Position numbers and translations under genes: made by a program
In this document: positions 27,956 to 39,910 of the stretch, piece after piece
Position numbering within the stretch: the first letter of the stretch is position 1
How the letters are laid out: each line of letters starts with the position of its first letter
NCBI GenBank assembly: GCA_903772945.1
Contig: CAICTM010000242.1
Span: 1 to 64,000, forward strand
Direction of reading: 5' to 3'
Length of the DNA: 64,000 nt
Origin: Seminavis robusta
Taxonomy: Eukaryota > Bacillariophyta > Bacillariophyceae > Naviculales > Naviculaceae
The notes under the pieces: generated by a model
Database searches by the model: none
What the model saw: the letters and a program-made list of their open reading frames with translations, nothing else
What the model was told of the DNA's origin: nothing

Positions 27956-28918
27956 CTACTTTCTGCTTGACAATAGAGGTGGCACACTACCAGGCCATGC
28001 ATCGGGTGGACTGGAGGCTCGTGCTTCAGCCCAGGTTTGCCGAGCAGCCGACAATGCCGCTTGTGTGTCAGATCGCAATTGTGCCAAATGCGCCATCTCA
28101 GCGGTAATGGCTTCTTGGATACCATTGCTGTCTTCGGAAGAAGCATTGACACTGCTACTCGCCAGCGCCTTGAGGGATATCACTTCCCTCCGAAAAGATC
28201 GAATTTCGGCATCGATACTAGATAGTTCTTGCCGCAGTCGCGAAACCTCGGCAGCCAACTGATAGAGTTCATTCCTTCGTCGGTCTAGAGCCTTTTCTCG
28301 GTCCCGTTGTTTGCGTTCTGCGGCTCGTCGGTCGAGGAGCCTTGGGTATGCGACCAGAGCGCCCCAGGCAAAGGCAATGGTTCTCCCCAAAGCAGAGAGT
28401 CCTTGGAATCCTCGATGGCTAACCCATCGGGTGACCAATGAAAGCCATCGTGCTCGGAATAGGCTGGTCAAAGACAGGCTCACCAGGGCTGCCAAGCCCA
28501 ATCCAACACGAAACTTGGTGGCGGGACGCAGTTTCCTTATTCTAGCCTTAACCCTACTGAGAACATTTTTGGAAGCACCGCTTTTGTCTTTCTTGCCAGC
28601 TGCTACAAAAGGAGGCAGGACAATGGCTCGGTCTTGTGGCTCGGTTTTTGGTGGCTGTTGTATCAGTTGACTTTCCGCTGCTGGTGGTGGTGTATGTACA
28701 GGGACAGTTTTGTCGTCTTTGTCTTCGGCTGGGAGAATGATTTTGGGGGGTACGTCAGCTCCATTGCCATTCTGATAATAGCGACGAAGCACCGTGGACG
28801 GTATCGGGTGCTTTCGACCCAAGCGTATCGGAGTCCTCGTCGGGACGATGAAGGCAGATGATGGCAGACAGGCTAGTAGTAGGACCCCCACGGCGAAGCA
28901 GCGGCATGGTCTCGTCAT
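27956..28918 (-). CDS. Plastid-targeted membrane protein with coiled coil
   Basis: 320 residues. The signal peptide VGVLLLACLPSSA precedes FIVPTR, a textbook ASAFAP-type plastid signal. Then come a Pro-rich linker (55-105), a basic stretch (RVKARIRKLRPATKFRV), and one or two hydrophobic segments (about 140-200: GLGLAALVSLSLTSLF and TIAFAWGALVAYP). A long charged coiled coil follows (about 200-295, RRAAERKQRDREKALDRRRNE ...). No enzyme motif. The C-terminus is Ser/Pro-rich. An envelope or thylakoid-anchored coiled-coil protein is the best reading; function unknown. Confidence 0.75.
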   Translation of the reverse strand: MTRPCRCFAVGVLLLACLPSSAFIVPTRTPIRLGRKHPIPSTVLRRYYQNGNGADVPPKIILPAEDKDDKTVPVHTPPPAAESQLIQQPPKTEPQDRAIVLPPFVAAGKKDKSGASKNVLSRVKARIRKLRPATKFRVGLGLAALVSLSLTSLFRARWLSLVTRWVSHRGFQGLSALGRTIAFAWGALVAYPRLLDRRAAERKQRDREKALDRRRNELYQLAAEVSRLRQELSSIDAEIRSFRREVISLKALASSSVNASSEDSNGIQEAITAEMAHLAQLRSDTQAALSAARQTWAEARASSPPDAWPGSVPPLLSSRK

Positions 28919-29113
28919 GGTCGAAGAAGAATGGAGGTGGTGGGAAGAGGAAGCAAACAGGAATGAAAAGGAAGCCTTTAGATTCGTGACTCGACTCAGA
29001 CGATCCTTCTTCTTTGAACTTCTTTCGCGGTTGCAGCAACGCGGGAACGTAGGGTAGCAACGGCAGAGTGCAGAGGCAGTAGAGAAGTTGTTGGTGTTGT
29101 TGAAGTCTCCTCA
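28919..29113. promoter_or_regulatory. Candidate bidirectional promoter
   Basis: Only 195 bp separate the divergent start codons at 28918 (minus) and 29114 (plus). Both leaders and both promoters must fit here. I see no defined element beyond GA-rich sequence next to the minus gene. Confidence 0.4.
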
Positions 29114-29713
29114 ATGGCTCCTTGGAACCTCGTCCCGAGTGTTCTCTTACCCCTTCTTGTGGCAATCGTATTGGCTTACCGTTACAATGGTCGCAACAAT
29201 CCAATAGCACCACCAAGCGACGGGCGTGGCTACTTTGCGGGTGACTACATGATCTCGACACCAGGATTCTTTCTCGTCCAAGAGCCAACACATTCAGGAA
29301 GCAAGAGCCTGCTTCGATTTGCATTAGATAAGGATGGAGAGATAACGTTCACGGACCCAACCTTTCGATCTGCCATGGTGGACTATGCCATGGAATTCAC
29401 AGTTCTATTTCATGGAAACATTCACCCCCAAGCCGACACCAGCAGTAATATCAATACCATGCCGTTGGGCCCGCTGTGTCGAATACGATGGACTTGGATG
29501 AATGATGCAGGACCAGAACTCTACGAGCTTGGTTTGTTACCAGAGGGACCGGGCTATCATTATCATCCTATAGCCACTAGGAGGCGACTCAAGGCAGACC
29601 GTCAGGTGGCGCTGGTGTTTGCCTTTTTGACGACCAACGATGGCGACCCTTGGAGTGGACCAGATTTACAGGCATCGCTAGTTTCCTTTTTTCCGGCGCC
29701 AGGTTCTCAATAG
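29114..29713 (+). CDS. Membrane-anchored or secreted protein, unknown family
   Basis: 199 residues. Residues 1-22 (VPSVLLPLLVAIVLAYRY) are a signal anchor or signal peptide. The rest is soluble, with alternating beta-type segments (GYFAGDYMISTPGFFLVQ, LLRFALDKDGEITF, MEFTVLFHGN, LCRIRWTW, QVALVFAFLTTNDG). This suggests a small beta-sandwich or barrel facing the secretory lumen or outside. I do not recognise the family. The C-terminus is hydrophobic then polar. It is divergent from the plastid coiled-coil gene. Confidence 0.68.
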   Translation: MAPWNLVPSVLLPLLVAIVLAYRYNGRNNPIAPPSDGRGYFAGDYMISTPGFFLVQEPTHSGSKSLLRFALDKDGEITFTDPTFRSAMVDYAMEFTVLFHGNIHPQADTSSNINTMPLGPLCRIRWTWMNDAGPELYELGLLPEGPGYHYHPIATRRRLKADRQVALVFAFLTTNDGDPWSGPDLQASLVSFFPAPGSQ

Positions 29714-30792
29714 CGCCAGCTAGGAAGTACGGGGTGGTTAGTGTGTGGTTGGGTTAGCAGATGGCCCGAGTCCAAATGTTTGCTACCGTACCGGTACCTC
29801 AGGTAAAGATCGAGGGGATTTCGTGCATGAAGACGGCGCCCGTCCCTCCGTGCAGGCATACATACGTTTCAGTAAACACAAGCAATCTGCAATAGGCGTC
29901 GCCAAGGCGTCCAATACAGCCAAGACAGTACAGTACATTTCATTACTTTGGCATGAAACGGATTCCAAGGTAGATGCACAAGGTGGTATTAAAGTACGGG
30001 AATGTAGGTCGTCTCCTCACACGGAATACTAGCAAAATTTATTAAAAGTCATGGTTAATAGCTACCTAGCTAAGGGTAGGCGGATTTATTGATCCAGGTG
30101 GATTTATTGATTGTTGTCAAGTGCAATGCCCGGAAAGACTAACATGGATCGTTGAGCCACACGGTTGGCCATTTATGATAGCTCTGTGAAACGAGACAAC
30201 GAAACGACCCAACAGCAAGCCAATCGCGTTGTCTTCAAATTGCAATAGCTCTCATAGCTGGCTCTTGGGTTGCTCGTCTGTTGATGAATTGAGTCTTCTT
30301 GGGCTTGCTGGGAATCAATGGAATCCTTTCTCCGACTTGACGTGTCCCCAACAGCTCTACCGTCCAACTTCAGCTGTAACGGTAGTCTTCAATCGTTTCG
30401 AGAATGTTCTTGAGTTCTTGGAGACCAACTTCTCCCAACAACGGACAGTAATTAGCTATGTGACTCGTGCGACTTAGCGAGAGTTTCGGCGTACCTTCTA
30501 AGTGACCGTAAACTCCCTCCTTTGTACCATCCCAAGATTTCGAATGAGTGCTAACATACTCGGGAAGTGGATTTTACTATGAAGGTTTTTGATACCTGAA
30601 GACGGTTACTTAGCCCACCTATCAATCAGTTCAAGAGCAAGAATCGTAACCAAGCCACCGGAACTAGAACGAGAATGTAGACTATGAAGCAGCAGAAGTC
30701 CCAACCAACCGTAGCTTTCTCACTTCGATCTGATCGATTGTGGTGAGAATCTTTGCTTAGCTCTTTGGTTATAATATATTTCATTGACAACC
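29714..30792. other. 1.08-kb spacer before the surface protein
   Basis: Holds a TACCGTACCGGTACC block at 29782-29798 and a short tandem GG.GGATTTATTGATCC/TTG pair at 30075-30115. No gene seen; the last 100 bp is the 5' leader of the surface protein. Confidence 0.4.
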
Positions 30793-33700
30793 ATGACCGT
30801 CATGATCACTCGACAGTATTTGATATTTCTTTTCATTGGTCTTCTGGCAAAAGCGGGAGCTCAGAGCACCATTATCGCAAGTGCACAGGATTCCTATGGT
30901 TTCGTGCTAGAGGTGCCGAACTTCGACACTACGAATACCACTAGTCACAATGGTACCGATGCAGGTGAAGACGTCACCTTCACAGGACAGGGTGGAATAG
31001 TTGAAGGAGAGTCCACGGTCGTCACCGGGGACGGAGCTGTACTCGAAGGCGAGTCCACAAGCGTCACCGGGGACGGAGCTGTACTCGAAGGAGAGCTCAC
31101 ATTCACGTTGTCGCCCACCTTCCGACCGTCTTCCAGTCCAACTCGGCAGCCTACTCCCAATCCAACGCCCAATCCAACGCCAGAACCAAGCAGCAGCCCA
31201 TCCCAGCAACCGACAAAGTCTCCCACTGACCCGCCAACGCCTCTCCCTACTGGGTCCCCTACCCCGTCTCCCACGAACCCACCGACCCCAAGTCAGACTA
31301 CCAAATCTCCTACCCCGAATCCAACGCCTTTCCCCACAACGTTGCGACCCACACCTAACCCAACACCTTTTCCCACCACAAGGCAACCAACCGGAAACCC
31401 AACAGAGCCCCCAACAAACCCACCAACACCATTCCCAACTACCCTAAATCCCACGCCTTTCCCTACCACCAAGCGTCCCACACCCAATCCCACACCTTTC
31501 CCAACTACCAAGGTCCCTACCCCCAATCCCACTCCTTTTCCCACAACGTTGCGGCCCACACCTAACCCAACACCTTTTCCCACCACAAGGCGACCAACTG
31601 GAAGCCCAACAGAGCCTCCAACAAACCCACCAACACCATTCCCAACTACCAAGCGCCCTACACCCAATCCCACACCTTCCCCAACCACCAAGTAACTCCT
31701 ACCCCTGGTCCCACCCCTTTTCCCACACATTGCGACCACACCACTCCAACCCCATCTCCCACTACAAAGCTCCACCCCCAATCCCACCAATAACCCCACA
31801 CCACCTCCCACACCTTTCCCAACTACCAAGCAACCTACACCCAACCCCACACCTTCCCCAACCACCAAATCTCCTACCCCTGGTCCCACTCCTTTTCCCA
31901 CCACATTGCGACCCACACCACCTCCAACCCCATCTCCCACTACCAAAGCTCCAACCCCCAATCCTACAAATAGGCCTACACCCCGACCGAGCTCGTCCCC
32001 TTCGACCATCCCAAGTTTGGATCCAACTGACTTCCCAACGTGGTCCAGCGACATGCCCACAAGCGAACCGACCTCTGAAGTCACAGAGCTATTGATCTCC
32101 GAGAACTTGGGACAGTTTACAAAAGAACCCACAGATCGCCCCACTGTGTCTCCTTCCATGGCTCCCTCGCAAAACCCATCTCCAAATCCCACGCCAAGAC
32201 CAACTACGAGGGCTCCAACCCTTTCCCCAACCGAGCCTCCCACCAACCCACCAACAAATCCTCCAACAAACCCACCTACAAATCCTCCAACAGGATCACC
32301 AACAAACCCACCATCACCTTTTCCAACAACCAAGTTTCCTACCCCCAATCCCACACCGTTTCCAACAACCAAGTCACCAACCCCAGGTCCCACCCCTATC
32401 CCCACAACGTTGCGACCAACGCCAAGTCCAACTCTAAATCCAACACCAATGCCAACACTTGAACCTACTTTGCCACCTACAACGCTGAATCCTACGCCAG
32501 TTCCCACCAAAAAGCCCTCGCCATTTCCAACGTTTATTGTAACCGAGGCCATTGTTGTCACTCCAAGGCCAACAACAAGGCCTCCAACCCAGATGCCCAC
32601 ACCTGCCCCAACAAATCAGCCCACCCCATTGCCTACACCTGATCCTACCCTCGCTCCTACACCAGACCCGACTCTGGCTCCAGTAACGCCCGGGCCTACA
32701 CCTCTTCCAACAGAGAATCCGACACCTCTTCCAACAGAGAATCCGACACCTGGGCCCACGCCTTTCCCAACCGCGAATCCCACTCCCGAGCCTACACCTG
32801 GGCCAACTCCAGAAGCAACCACCGGCAGCCCCACCTTCAGACCAAGTAGGAGACCTACCCTGAATCCTACTAGGAGGCCTACAGGATACCCAACCAACTT
32901 TCCCACCAGGGCTCCAATAGTATCGCCCACTCCCAGGCCGACTGAAGAGCTCCTTCTGGCAAGGGAACCTCCCACATTTGAACCAACTGACAATCCTACC
33001 AACAAGCCTACGGGCAGTCCCACGTATTCACCCACCGATTTCCCAACCTTTGAACCAACTGAATACTACAAGGGAAATAGTAAGAACAAGGACAAAGACA
33101 AGGATGAGAAGAGTGAGAGTGAGGACAGTACCGACAGCGAAGCCCCATCGATTCAACCATCTCCTTGGCCCAGTCCCCGACCCACTCCCGGACCCACTGA
33201 TGTGCCAACGCCACTGCCAACGCCTTTTCCGACTCCCATGCCAACTACCACACGCGAATTACCCACCGGCAGTGAAAGCAACGTCGATACCGGATCAAAC
33301 TTGGACAATGTAAATGCTGAAGAACAGCCCAGCCCTACAGATGCTCCTGTTGTGCCTGCTACGCCAGCGCCAGTACCTGCTACACCAGCACCGGTGCCTG
33401 CTACGCCAGCACCGGTGCCTTCTACGCCGGTGGAGCCTGATCCAACAGGTGGCACCGTCTACCCTCCCGAGCAAAGTGGAAACTCTGGAGTTTGCGTCTT
33501 TTGTGACGATCCTGGTTACGTCGTCGACCCAAACATCAAGGTGGACAACGTCTCGTGTGCAGATTGGGAGATTGCTGCATGGACAAGCCCTCCGTTTGAA
33601 GACTGTATCCTGCTGAGAGCCACTGCCGTGGCATTTTGCGAGTGCCCCTTGACAAACGCTGGCACAATTCAAGGTACTGCAACCCAAGTCGTCGGTGATG

Positions 33701-34467
33701 TCTGCGGAGACATTTGCCTCGGCGCAGATACCTCGCTCGTTACATCGCGACAGTTCGATAACTCCAAGCGGCTGCCCAACTCTGAACTGACCTGTGCTGA
33801 TGTTCTTAACCTCCCAGCTGTGGACGGAGAGGATACCTGTCGTGTCATTGAAGAAACTTATGGATTTTGGTGTGGATGTCCAGGAGTTGCCCCGCCGTGT
33901 ACTCTGTGTGACAACGGGTTGCCGCCGTCTCGTCCTAGCGCTCAGTTTTCAAGAACCGGAGAAACCTGCGGGGCCATTGCAGACACTATCGCCACGGTGC
34001 CATCGTCACGATGTAATGAGTACAAGACCGGCCTCGAGGTTTCTTTGGGCTATGACGTTCAAGGGTTCTGCGGATGCCTTTCGGATGAGTTTTTGGAAAA
34101 TGCCAACAGTGCTGGAAGTTCCGCTTCCGTTTGTGATAGCCCTTGCCCGCCTGGCAGGCCATACCAAACGGAGACGGCACAGACAACGCTTGTACCAAAC
34201 TGGGGTGCCCCATGTTCTGATTGGGTCAACAGGTTGCCATTCATAACCAACAGTACGTTTTGTACAGAAGTACAAAACGACGTTATCGGCCCTTTCTGCT
34301 GTGGTGAATCAGAAACAGGTACAGGTTCAGCACCACCCACGGATCCCAGCGGTACAGGAGACAGCGCTGGTGCAAGCAGTAGCTCAGGGAGTATCTCGGT
34401 ACCAAGTTCCAGCTACACAGTGCTGACACTGATCGGCACTCTGCTGCTTTCACTGTCCTGGTTCTAG
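30793..34467 (+). pseudogene. Mucin-like Pro-Thr-repeat surface protein, frame lost once
   Basis: The first ATG (30793) gives a signal peptide ([16 protein letters not shown]). A Gly/Glu-rich duplicated segment (GDGAVLEGE twice) follows, then hundreds of residues of [12 protein letters not shown]-type repeats to 33300, with a charged [15 protein letters not shown] island and a TPAPVPA repeat. Three Cys-rich modules come next (33480-34310; CADWE, CADVLN and CSDWVN starts, each ending FC-C). The end is a Ser/Gly stretch and hydrophobic [18 protein letters not shown], a GPI-anchor-like signal. Coding breaks with TAA in one repeat at about 31693 and resumes in a different frame from 31906. That repeat differs from its neighbour by several single-base gaps, so either a decayed unit or an assembly fault separates the two halves (300 and 853 residues). 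A cell-wall, adhesive or frustule-coat role fits. Confidence 0.75.
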
Positions 34468-34787
34468 CTAGACACCAGCGAATGGAAGTGCGTAGCCATT
34501 TGTTCATAGTGGGAGTTCTCTGATCTGCTGGTTCTCTTGGTCCCAGTAAAGGATAAGGCACCACAAGCCAAGAGACAAGCAAGCTTCACATGGTCAGATG
34601 CATAATCCCGGCTTATTCGGCAATTCATTTAGATGTTTAAAAGAGTAACAGATACATTTTCATATTTCTCATGATCTAAACCTTGCTCCCCTTCCGTGCT
34701 CCTCTGCTGTCGTGCGTCTTGGGGACTGCTGTTCATCGAGCGTTCGGTGGACGAGACCGAAGGCATTCATCTCAAGAACGAATCCGA
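34468..34787. other. Spacer
   Basis: 3' flank of the surface protein gene. Nothing recognised. Confidence 0.3.
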
Positions 34788-35767
34788 TCTGATCAGCTCT
34801 AACACTTTGAGGCTGAAGGATTCTGTGCACACAAGCCACCTACACCGACCACAGAAGGGACGAAATCAATCTTGACATATGACATCACCGCAACCTTCGA
34901 CAAAACGGAAAAGACAGGGGTAAGTCGTTTGCTTTCTTTCCTTTTGCTTTGACCAACTAGCTATTGTTGTCTTACCAGCCAGCATGATTTAGACATTCAC
35001 CGTCAAGGTGTATGTTCGGCCGCGGTCCAAGGGCCGGCTCAAGTTGACTGGTGCAGCGTCGTTCAACAAATTGCTTGGATCGTGGTTCAATATCTTCCCG
35101 TTTGCTCTTTCGGATCTACATGGCTCACTCACTGCAGAAAAATCAGACTCGGATGATGGGTATCCGGTCTACTCGCTTTCCAATCGAGCAGTCAATGTGC
35201 CACCATTCACGCTGAGCAACTCGGAATGGAAAACGGCCCTGAAAAAGATGAAGTCCGAGATCAATGACTCTATGCAAGAACACAACTCACAAGCCAAAGC
35301 CTCCCCAAAACTCGCTGCATTTGGAGTCAACCCGTGAATCCAAGGGACTGGGTGGGCAAAGCCAAATGGAGCCTGGGTTCTCCAATGTGATGACACGATA
35401 CTTTAAAGAGGTTCTTCCGGAGGATTTGACCAAGGCCAGCATGAAGGGCGTTTGGGTTGGCAAGAGTCTAGGAGTGGTTTCAGAACATCTCCGAATGAGA
35501 AAGTCTGGAGAAAGCCTGCCTTTCCGGAAGAGCGACGGGTGCTCGTCTCCTCACTCTAACCAGAGCACAATCCATGACCTGTCCTACATCCGTTCCGAAG
35601 AGAGACCCCTCGCCCTGGGTCTTCGAAGATCTTGTAATTCGATCTTGCATGGCACCACCACCATGTTGAGTTTAATTGCGCACTGCGAAAATCTTGGTCA
35701 TGAAGAGATGCTCATGGTTGATGGTCTAGTCACTGCTCTGCCTAGCTTCGCCCCCCTCGCTCCTTAA
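34788..35767 (+). pseudogene. Possible two-exon gene remnant
   Basis: An open stretch from about 34800, without ATG, ends ILTYDITATFDKTEKTG at a good donor GTAAGT (34919-34924). After TTTAG at 34988-34992 the same frame resumes with TFTVKVYVRPRSKGRLKLTG and runs to 35337. A second frame, 35264-35767, carries further protein-like sequence (FSNVMTRYFKEVLPEDLTKA). The pieces look like one former gene that no longer has a continuous frame. The beta-rich KVYVRP region and Lys-rich helix are all I can describe; the family is unknown. Confidence 0.3.
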
Positions 35768-35881
35768 CGTATCTGTTTAGTATTTGTTGCTCCATATGTA
35801 AGAACCAGTGGCTACGGGAACCCTCTTTTGCAACCCTATTTTGCAGTCATACGCCAATGACGCGCACTATCACTTTTAGAT

Positions 35882-36343
35882 TTACTTTTGTTTGGCAGCG
35901 AACTGCTTCAGTTCCAAAAGCAGTCCCTTCAGTTCTGTGTAGACCGAGAAACAGTCAAGGGTAGCATCCAATCTTTGCTGTGGCCGAAGCTTCCACGGGT
36001 TGAAGGCGATGGGGATGCGTGGTACAATCCTAGCATCCACAACTACCGCACAATGCCTGTGTGGCGGCATCATCGCCGAAGAAATGGGTAAGGGCTTGCG
36101 AATAGAGTGGCTCTCTTTCATAATACTGCGCTGTCTTAGCTCATCTCCTGCACTACATACTACATACCGCAACCCAGGTCTCGGCAAACAATCATCTCCC
36201 TGGCATTGATCCTGTCCAATCCGGCTCCGGAAGTGCCAGCGCCGGGAAGCTCGATTGATGATCTTGGCGATCTCAAGGACGACTGTACATGGGATAAAGA
36301 CATGAATTCTCGCACAACTTAAGGCAAGCCAAAGAGAGGCCAT
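35882..36343 (-). CDS. Uncertain small ORF
   Basis: 153 residues from an ATG. The C-terminal 50 residues (IPIAFNPWKLRPQQRLDATL ... LLLELKQFAAKQK) look coding-like and helical; the middle is Cys/His-rich and does not. A GTATGT...ACAG stretch near 36125-36165 could be a short intron inside the frame. Unknown family. Confidence 0.28.
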   Translation of the reverse strand: MASLWLALSCARIHVFIPCTVVLEIAKIINRASRRWHFRSRIGQDQCQGDDCLPRPGLRYVVCSAGDELRQRSIMKESHSIRKPLPISSAMMPPHRHCAVVVDARIVPRIPIAFNPWKLRPQQRLDATLDCFSVYTELKGLLLELKQFAAKQK

Positions 36344-36872
36344 ATCATGTCACGGGGAACAATGGTTGTTGTAAGTGCCGCTGTGATCGGTTTTTGTTGC
36401 TGGTGTTGCCATAATGATGCTGACTTTCGTTGCTTGGTCCCGTGTCATGTCTCCTTGGTGGGGGAGTGGATTGACGAGGCTAAGCCTGGGCCTTATCTGC
36501 CCATACCACGGCGGCTCACGAAAGAGAATTCCTGAGGTGCTAGCTGGCGAACAACTAAATCGTGGTCACCACCTACGTCGTACGAATAAGTTGCTGCCAG
36601 TGTGTTGCAGCTTTCTTTCAGAAATCGGCCGTAAGGATTGACAGAGCAAGATTAGTCTCCTGATGCAGAATACCAGAACGCAGATGAGGAGAAAAGCAGA
36701 TGACGGGTTTGGTATCGTGCTGTGCGAACTACTATAATGTTATGGAAATGATTTCTCTAGCTGGGTCGTTTTGGGCAATGCGTCGTGTGCCCTGGTTTGT
36801 ACTGTGAGTTTGTTATGAACAGGAAAAAGGTGAGTTGCCCTACCTGCAGTCCCGTTGACGGTGTGCTCTTGA
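36344..36872. other. Spacer
   Basis: No gene recognised; a plus-strand frame near 36347-36535 is short and Cys-rich without family resemblance. Confidence 0.3.
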
Positions 36873-37406
36873 TCAGGCGACTAGAGCGGTTTGCTGCCTC
36901 TGAAAAGCATGGTCACCTGTATCCAACTTGCCCGTGAGGGATGGTTGTCTTCTTGGACGCTGTGGTGCTCGCCCCGATGATGCTCTGAGAGCATTGTTGT
37001 GTCGACTGGAGTGGGTTCGTACTGGCGACACTTGCCTTTCACCGCGTCGGCTGGAGATTCCCGGGTCGGACTTTGCCATCGCGTCCTCGGATCCGGAGGA
37101 CAACGACCATTCATCCTCTTGATCAATCTCGGTGAAAGAGGGAGTCCTCTCGGGCCATCGGAGGCGGGCAGCTCCCATCACAGGACTCTTATCCACAGAG
37201 GGGCAGCTCGAGCTCCATCGACAGTCACTCTGTAGCGAATGCGATGAGTCTTCCATGGAGAGAGATTCCAGCTGAGATTCCACAGGGCGCTTCTTGTGTG
37301 ATTTGTGGTGATCGCTGACTATCTCCAATTGAAAGGAGGAAAAGTCGAAGAAAGTTGGGCCACTTGATGGGCCAGAGGGCGGCAGGGAGGATGTCATGTT
37401 GCACAT
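36873..37406 (-). CDS. Small Ser-rich intrinsically disordered protein
   Basis: 177 residues from the ATG at 37406. Composition is Ser, Pro, Asp and Arg-rich with almost no hydrophobic core. Recurrent words are SSGPTFFDFSSF near the start, DQEDEWSLSSGSEDA in the middle and RRQPSLTGKLDTGDH near the end. The RxxS and SxxE/D words suggest phosphorylation. Short proteins of this style are frequent in diatom genomes without known function. A Met-Cys-Asn start is slightly upstream of a second Met at residue 4. Confidence 0.55.
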   Translation of the reverse strand: MCNMTSSLPPSGPSSGPTFFDFSSFQLEIVSDHHKSHKKRPVESQLESLSMEDSSHSLQSDCRWSSSCPSVDKSPVMGAARLRWPERTPSFTEIDQEDEWSLSSGSEDAMAKSDPGISSRRGERQVSPVRTHSSRHNNALRASSGRAPQRPRRQPSLTGKLDTGDHAFQRQQTALVA

Positions 37407-39405
37407 GGATGTGAGAAGTTAGAATGCAAAATTTGCTCGGAAAAGCAAAGTGAGGAATGAGAGGAAAGCGTTCAGCGCGTTTCTATTTTGCGGAACAGCC
37501 GACCCTCCAACTCTTGCAAAACCCGCCCTGTTGTATATACCGGTTTTGGTTGAAGCAACTCCTTCAAACACACCGACTTTTCCGATGGGAACGTGAGAAT
37601 CGGAAACTTGGCAGTCGGAGAAAGCAGATCAACGAAAATCAGTCACTCTTTGCAGAAATCGTCTCGTCGAGGAGAACATGCTGACATTCCACCAAACACC
37701 AAACACTGGTTTTTAAGTAAACTTTGCAGTAGTGAACTCCTCGAGACTTAAAGCTTCTTCTTACGGAGCACGACAAGAATATCAATCCTAGTTCAGGTAA
37801 ATTAGTTTTTAAATAATGGCGAAGCAATTTGGAAGTCCACTGAGATTGGCATTGATGTCAATGGTGAAAACGGGGTTAACAAAGAGCTTAACAAAGTCAC
37901 CGTGGGGAAAATGAATGTCTGGCTATCGTAGTTCAAGCTCAAGGCAGACTTAATTAAGAGCAAGCTCTTGAAAAAAATTCAACTGAGCTAGTCATTTAAA
38001 CCAAGACGATGCGTTGGTATGTCCGTATTCTCAATGTTAATTATTTCTTACGGTGCTTCAACAGCTCAGTCCTCGAAAAAGAAGGAGCTAAGAACGTCAG
38101 GTCACAACTTGCACCCCTGCAAGTTTTTGTAGTCCCACTTTGTTCGGCTCTTTTCGCGCCTCAATCAAGGAGACTGTTTCTCCGCCTTTACATGTAGCTG
38201 TACCACCGGTACCGGTATGATAGCTTGCATCTGGCAAGGGATTGAGATTATCATAGCTACTGCCACTTGCCCAGCAGCATTTGGCCGCGACTTCTTGGAA
38301 TGCGTTGGGAGAACGCTTCTCTGGTCGAATTGCCTCAAAAGGAAAATATGGAAATATGGACTTGGGTCTGAGATGCTTGTTTCATCAATTCTCATTCCGT
38401 TTCTTCCAAAGCAGGCAGAATTGATTGCTGGAGCGCAGGAGCCGAGGATTGCCCTAGCTAGTACAAGGTACCGGCGGTACACTGGTACTTGTAACAACTT
38501 CCAGTAGGTTTTGTCAACGATGTTCATGATTCTCTTCTCTTTCTTTGCTTGCTCAAGTATTTCGCTGCTATTTGCCAGCTTACTTCAGCAGAGGAGGTGT
38601 GCACCGTATGCTTCCTGAGCTTGGGAACGGAAAAAGACATCCATGTCGACTTCTTTTTCCTCTCATGGACATTGTTGCTTAGCATAATGACTTGCCCCCA
38701 ACAGTCCAACCACCAACGCCCTTTTGCCTTGCAGCTAAACAACCAGACCAAGCTGTAACATGTACTGTAGGGTATGATACCGCAGTTCACAGCGCTTTCT
38801 CCCAGAGAAATTTTTGGCACAAGCTGCACCCTTCGTGGCTCAAAAAGTGCCGGTTAGCTCCTTACCTCCTGATCAATACCGCTGGGAACATCTTGGAAAG
38901 AAGCTCAATGAGAACATGAGAGCTACTAGAGTATTCGGTTGGATCACATAGCGAGCAGCTACATAGCTACATGCATGGCTTGAAGGTTGGCTTCTGCAGA
39001 TTGATGCTTCCTGCGACATCCTCGTCCTTCCCCAAACACAAGAATACAATAGTGCGTACAGCTGTGCTGACTTGCAAACAAATCGAGCCTCTATTGCGTG
39101 ACGTAACAAAGAGGACTGAGGACTCAATTCAAATCCAAAATTTCCGATTCTGATTCGATTCGATTCTTTTTGGTCCTCCTTTCCCGATGACATGCTGATG
39201 ATCACGTCCAGAGCCGAGTGACAGTCAGTCAATACTAGCAGCTATCAGCACAGCATGCCTTGTTGCAGTTCTCATGTCCTGTGTGTTTTCCTGGACGTTC
39301 TGTTACCGTACGTGTATAACTCTAGAATTAGTGGCGTCATTGGCAATGCTGCGAAGCTGCAGGTAACACAGTTGGTCAAGTGGCCACGAGGGTCAAGTCA
39401 ACTTG
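37407..39405. other. 2-kb gene-poor spacer
   Basis: The left 250 bp is the upstream region of the Ser-rich gene. It contains a TACCACCGGTACCGGTA block at 38202-38218, a GTACCGGCGGTAC palindrome at 38467-38479, and many short frames without coding character. No gene I can support. Confidence 0.4.
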
Positions 39406-39741
39406 ATGGAATACATGAAGCTGGAGGCTCCCATGAAATCAACACCAAATCCGACAGCACCTGGATCCATCTTGGAAGCAACACCAGGCCCAACCACACC
39501 AGTACAATCTACTCCAGGACCAACTCCAGGACCAACACCCACTCCAACTCTTGGAGCAACACCAGACTCTCCTTCTTTGGGAACGCCAAATGGAACTAAC
39601 ATGCCAACATTAAACTCAACTTCTGAAGCAATAGACGGACCACTAGCTCCATTTCCACCACCTACTGCTGCAATCGGCATGGATAATAGCCAAGATGCTG
39701 GCTGGCACCCTCTTGACACAAGAAATGAACGTTTTCGTTAA
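39406..39741 (+). CDS. Short Pro-Thr-repeat ORF, possible fragment
   Basis: 111 residues, dominated by TPGPTPGPTPTPT-type sequence like the surface protein at 30.8 kb but with no signal peptide or Cys module. It may be an exon, or a displaced piece of such a gene. Confidence 0.3.
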   Translation: MEYMKLEAPMKSTPNPTAPGSILEATPGPTTPVQSTPGPTPGPTPTPTLGATPDSPSLGTPNGTNMPTLNSTSEAIDGPLAPFPPPTAAIGMDNSQDAGWHPLDTRNERFR

Positions 39742-39910
39742 AACTTGAGCCCGAAGAGACAGCAGCGAGAGAACCAGAAAAATCAACCATTTAAAACTGA
39801 GATAAATTAGTTTTTTGTGAAAGCCTAGTGATGACGCCGGATGTTGTGTGTGTGTGTTGCGATGCTCCTTCTTCAGCCGATGATATTGCGACGTTTGGGT
39901 TTCTCCTTCT

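Noticed and set aside
31293-32600. 435-residue Gly/Val-rich minus-strand frame
   Set aside because: Antisense of the Pro-Thr repeats; Gly-Val repeats are the reverse reading of ACC/CCA codons.
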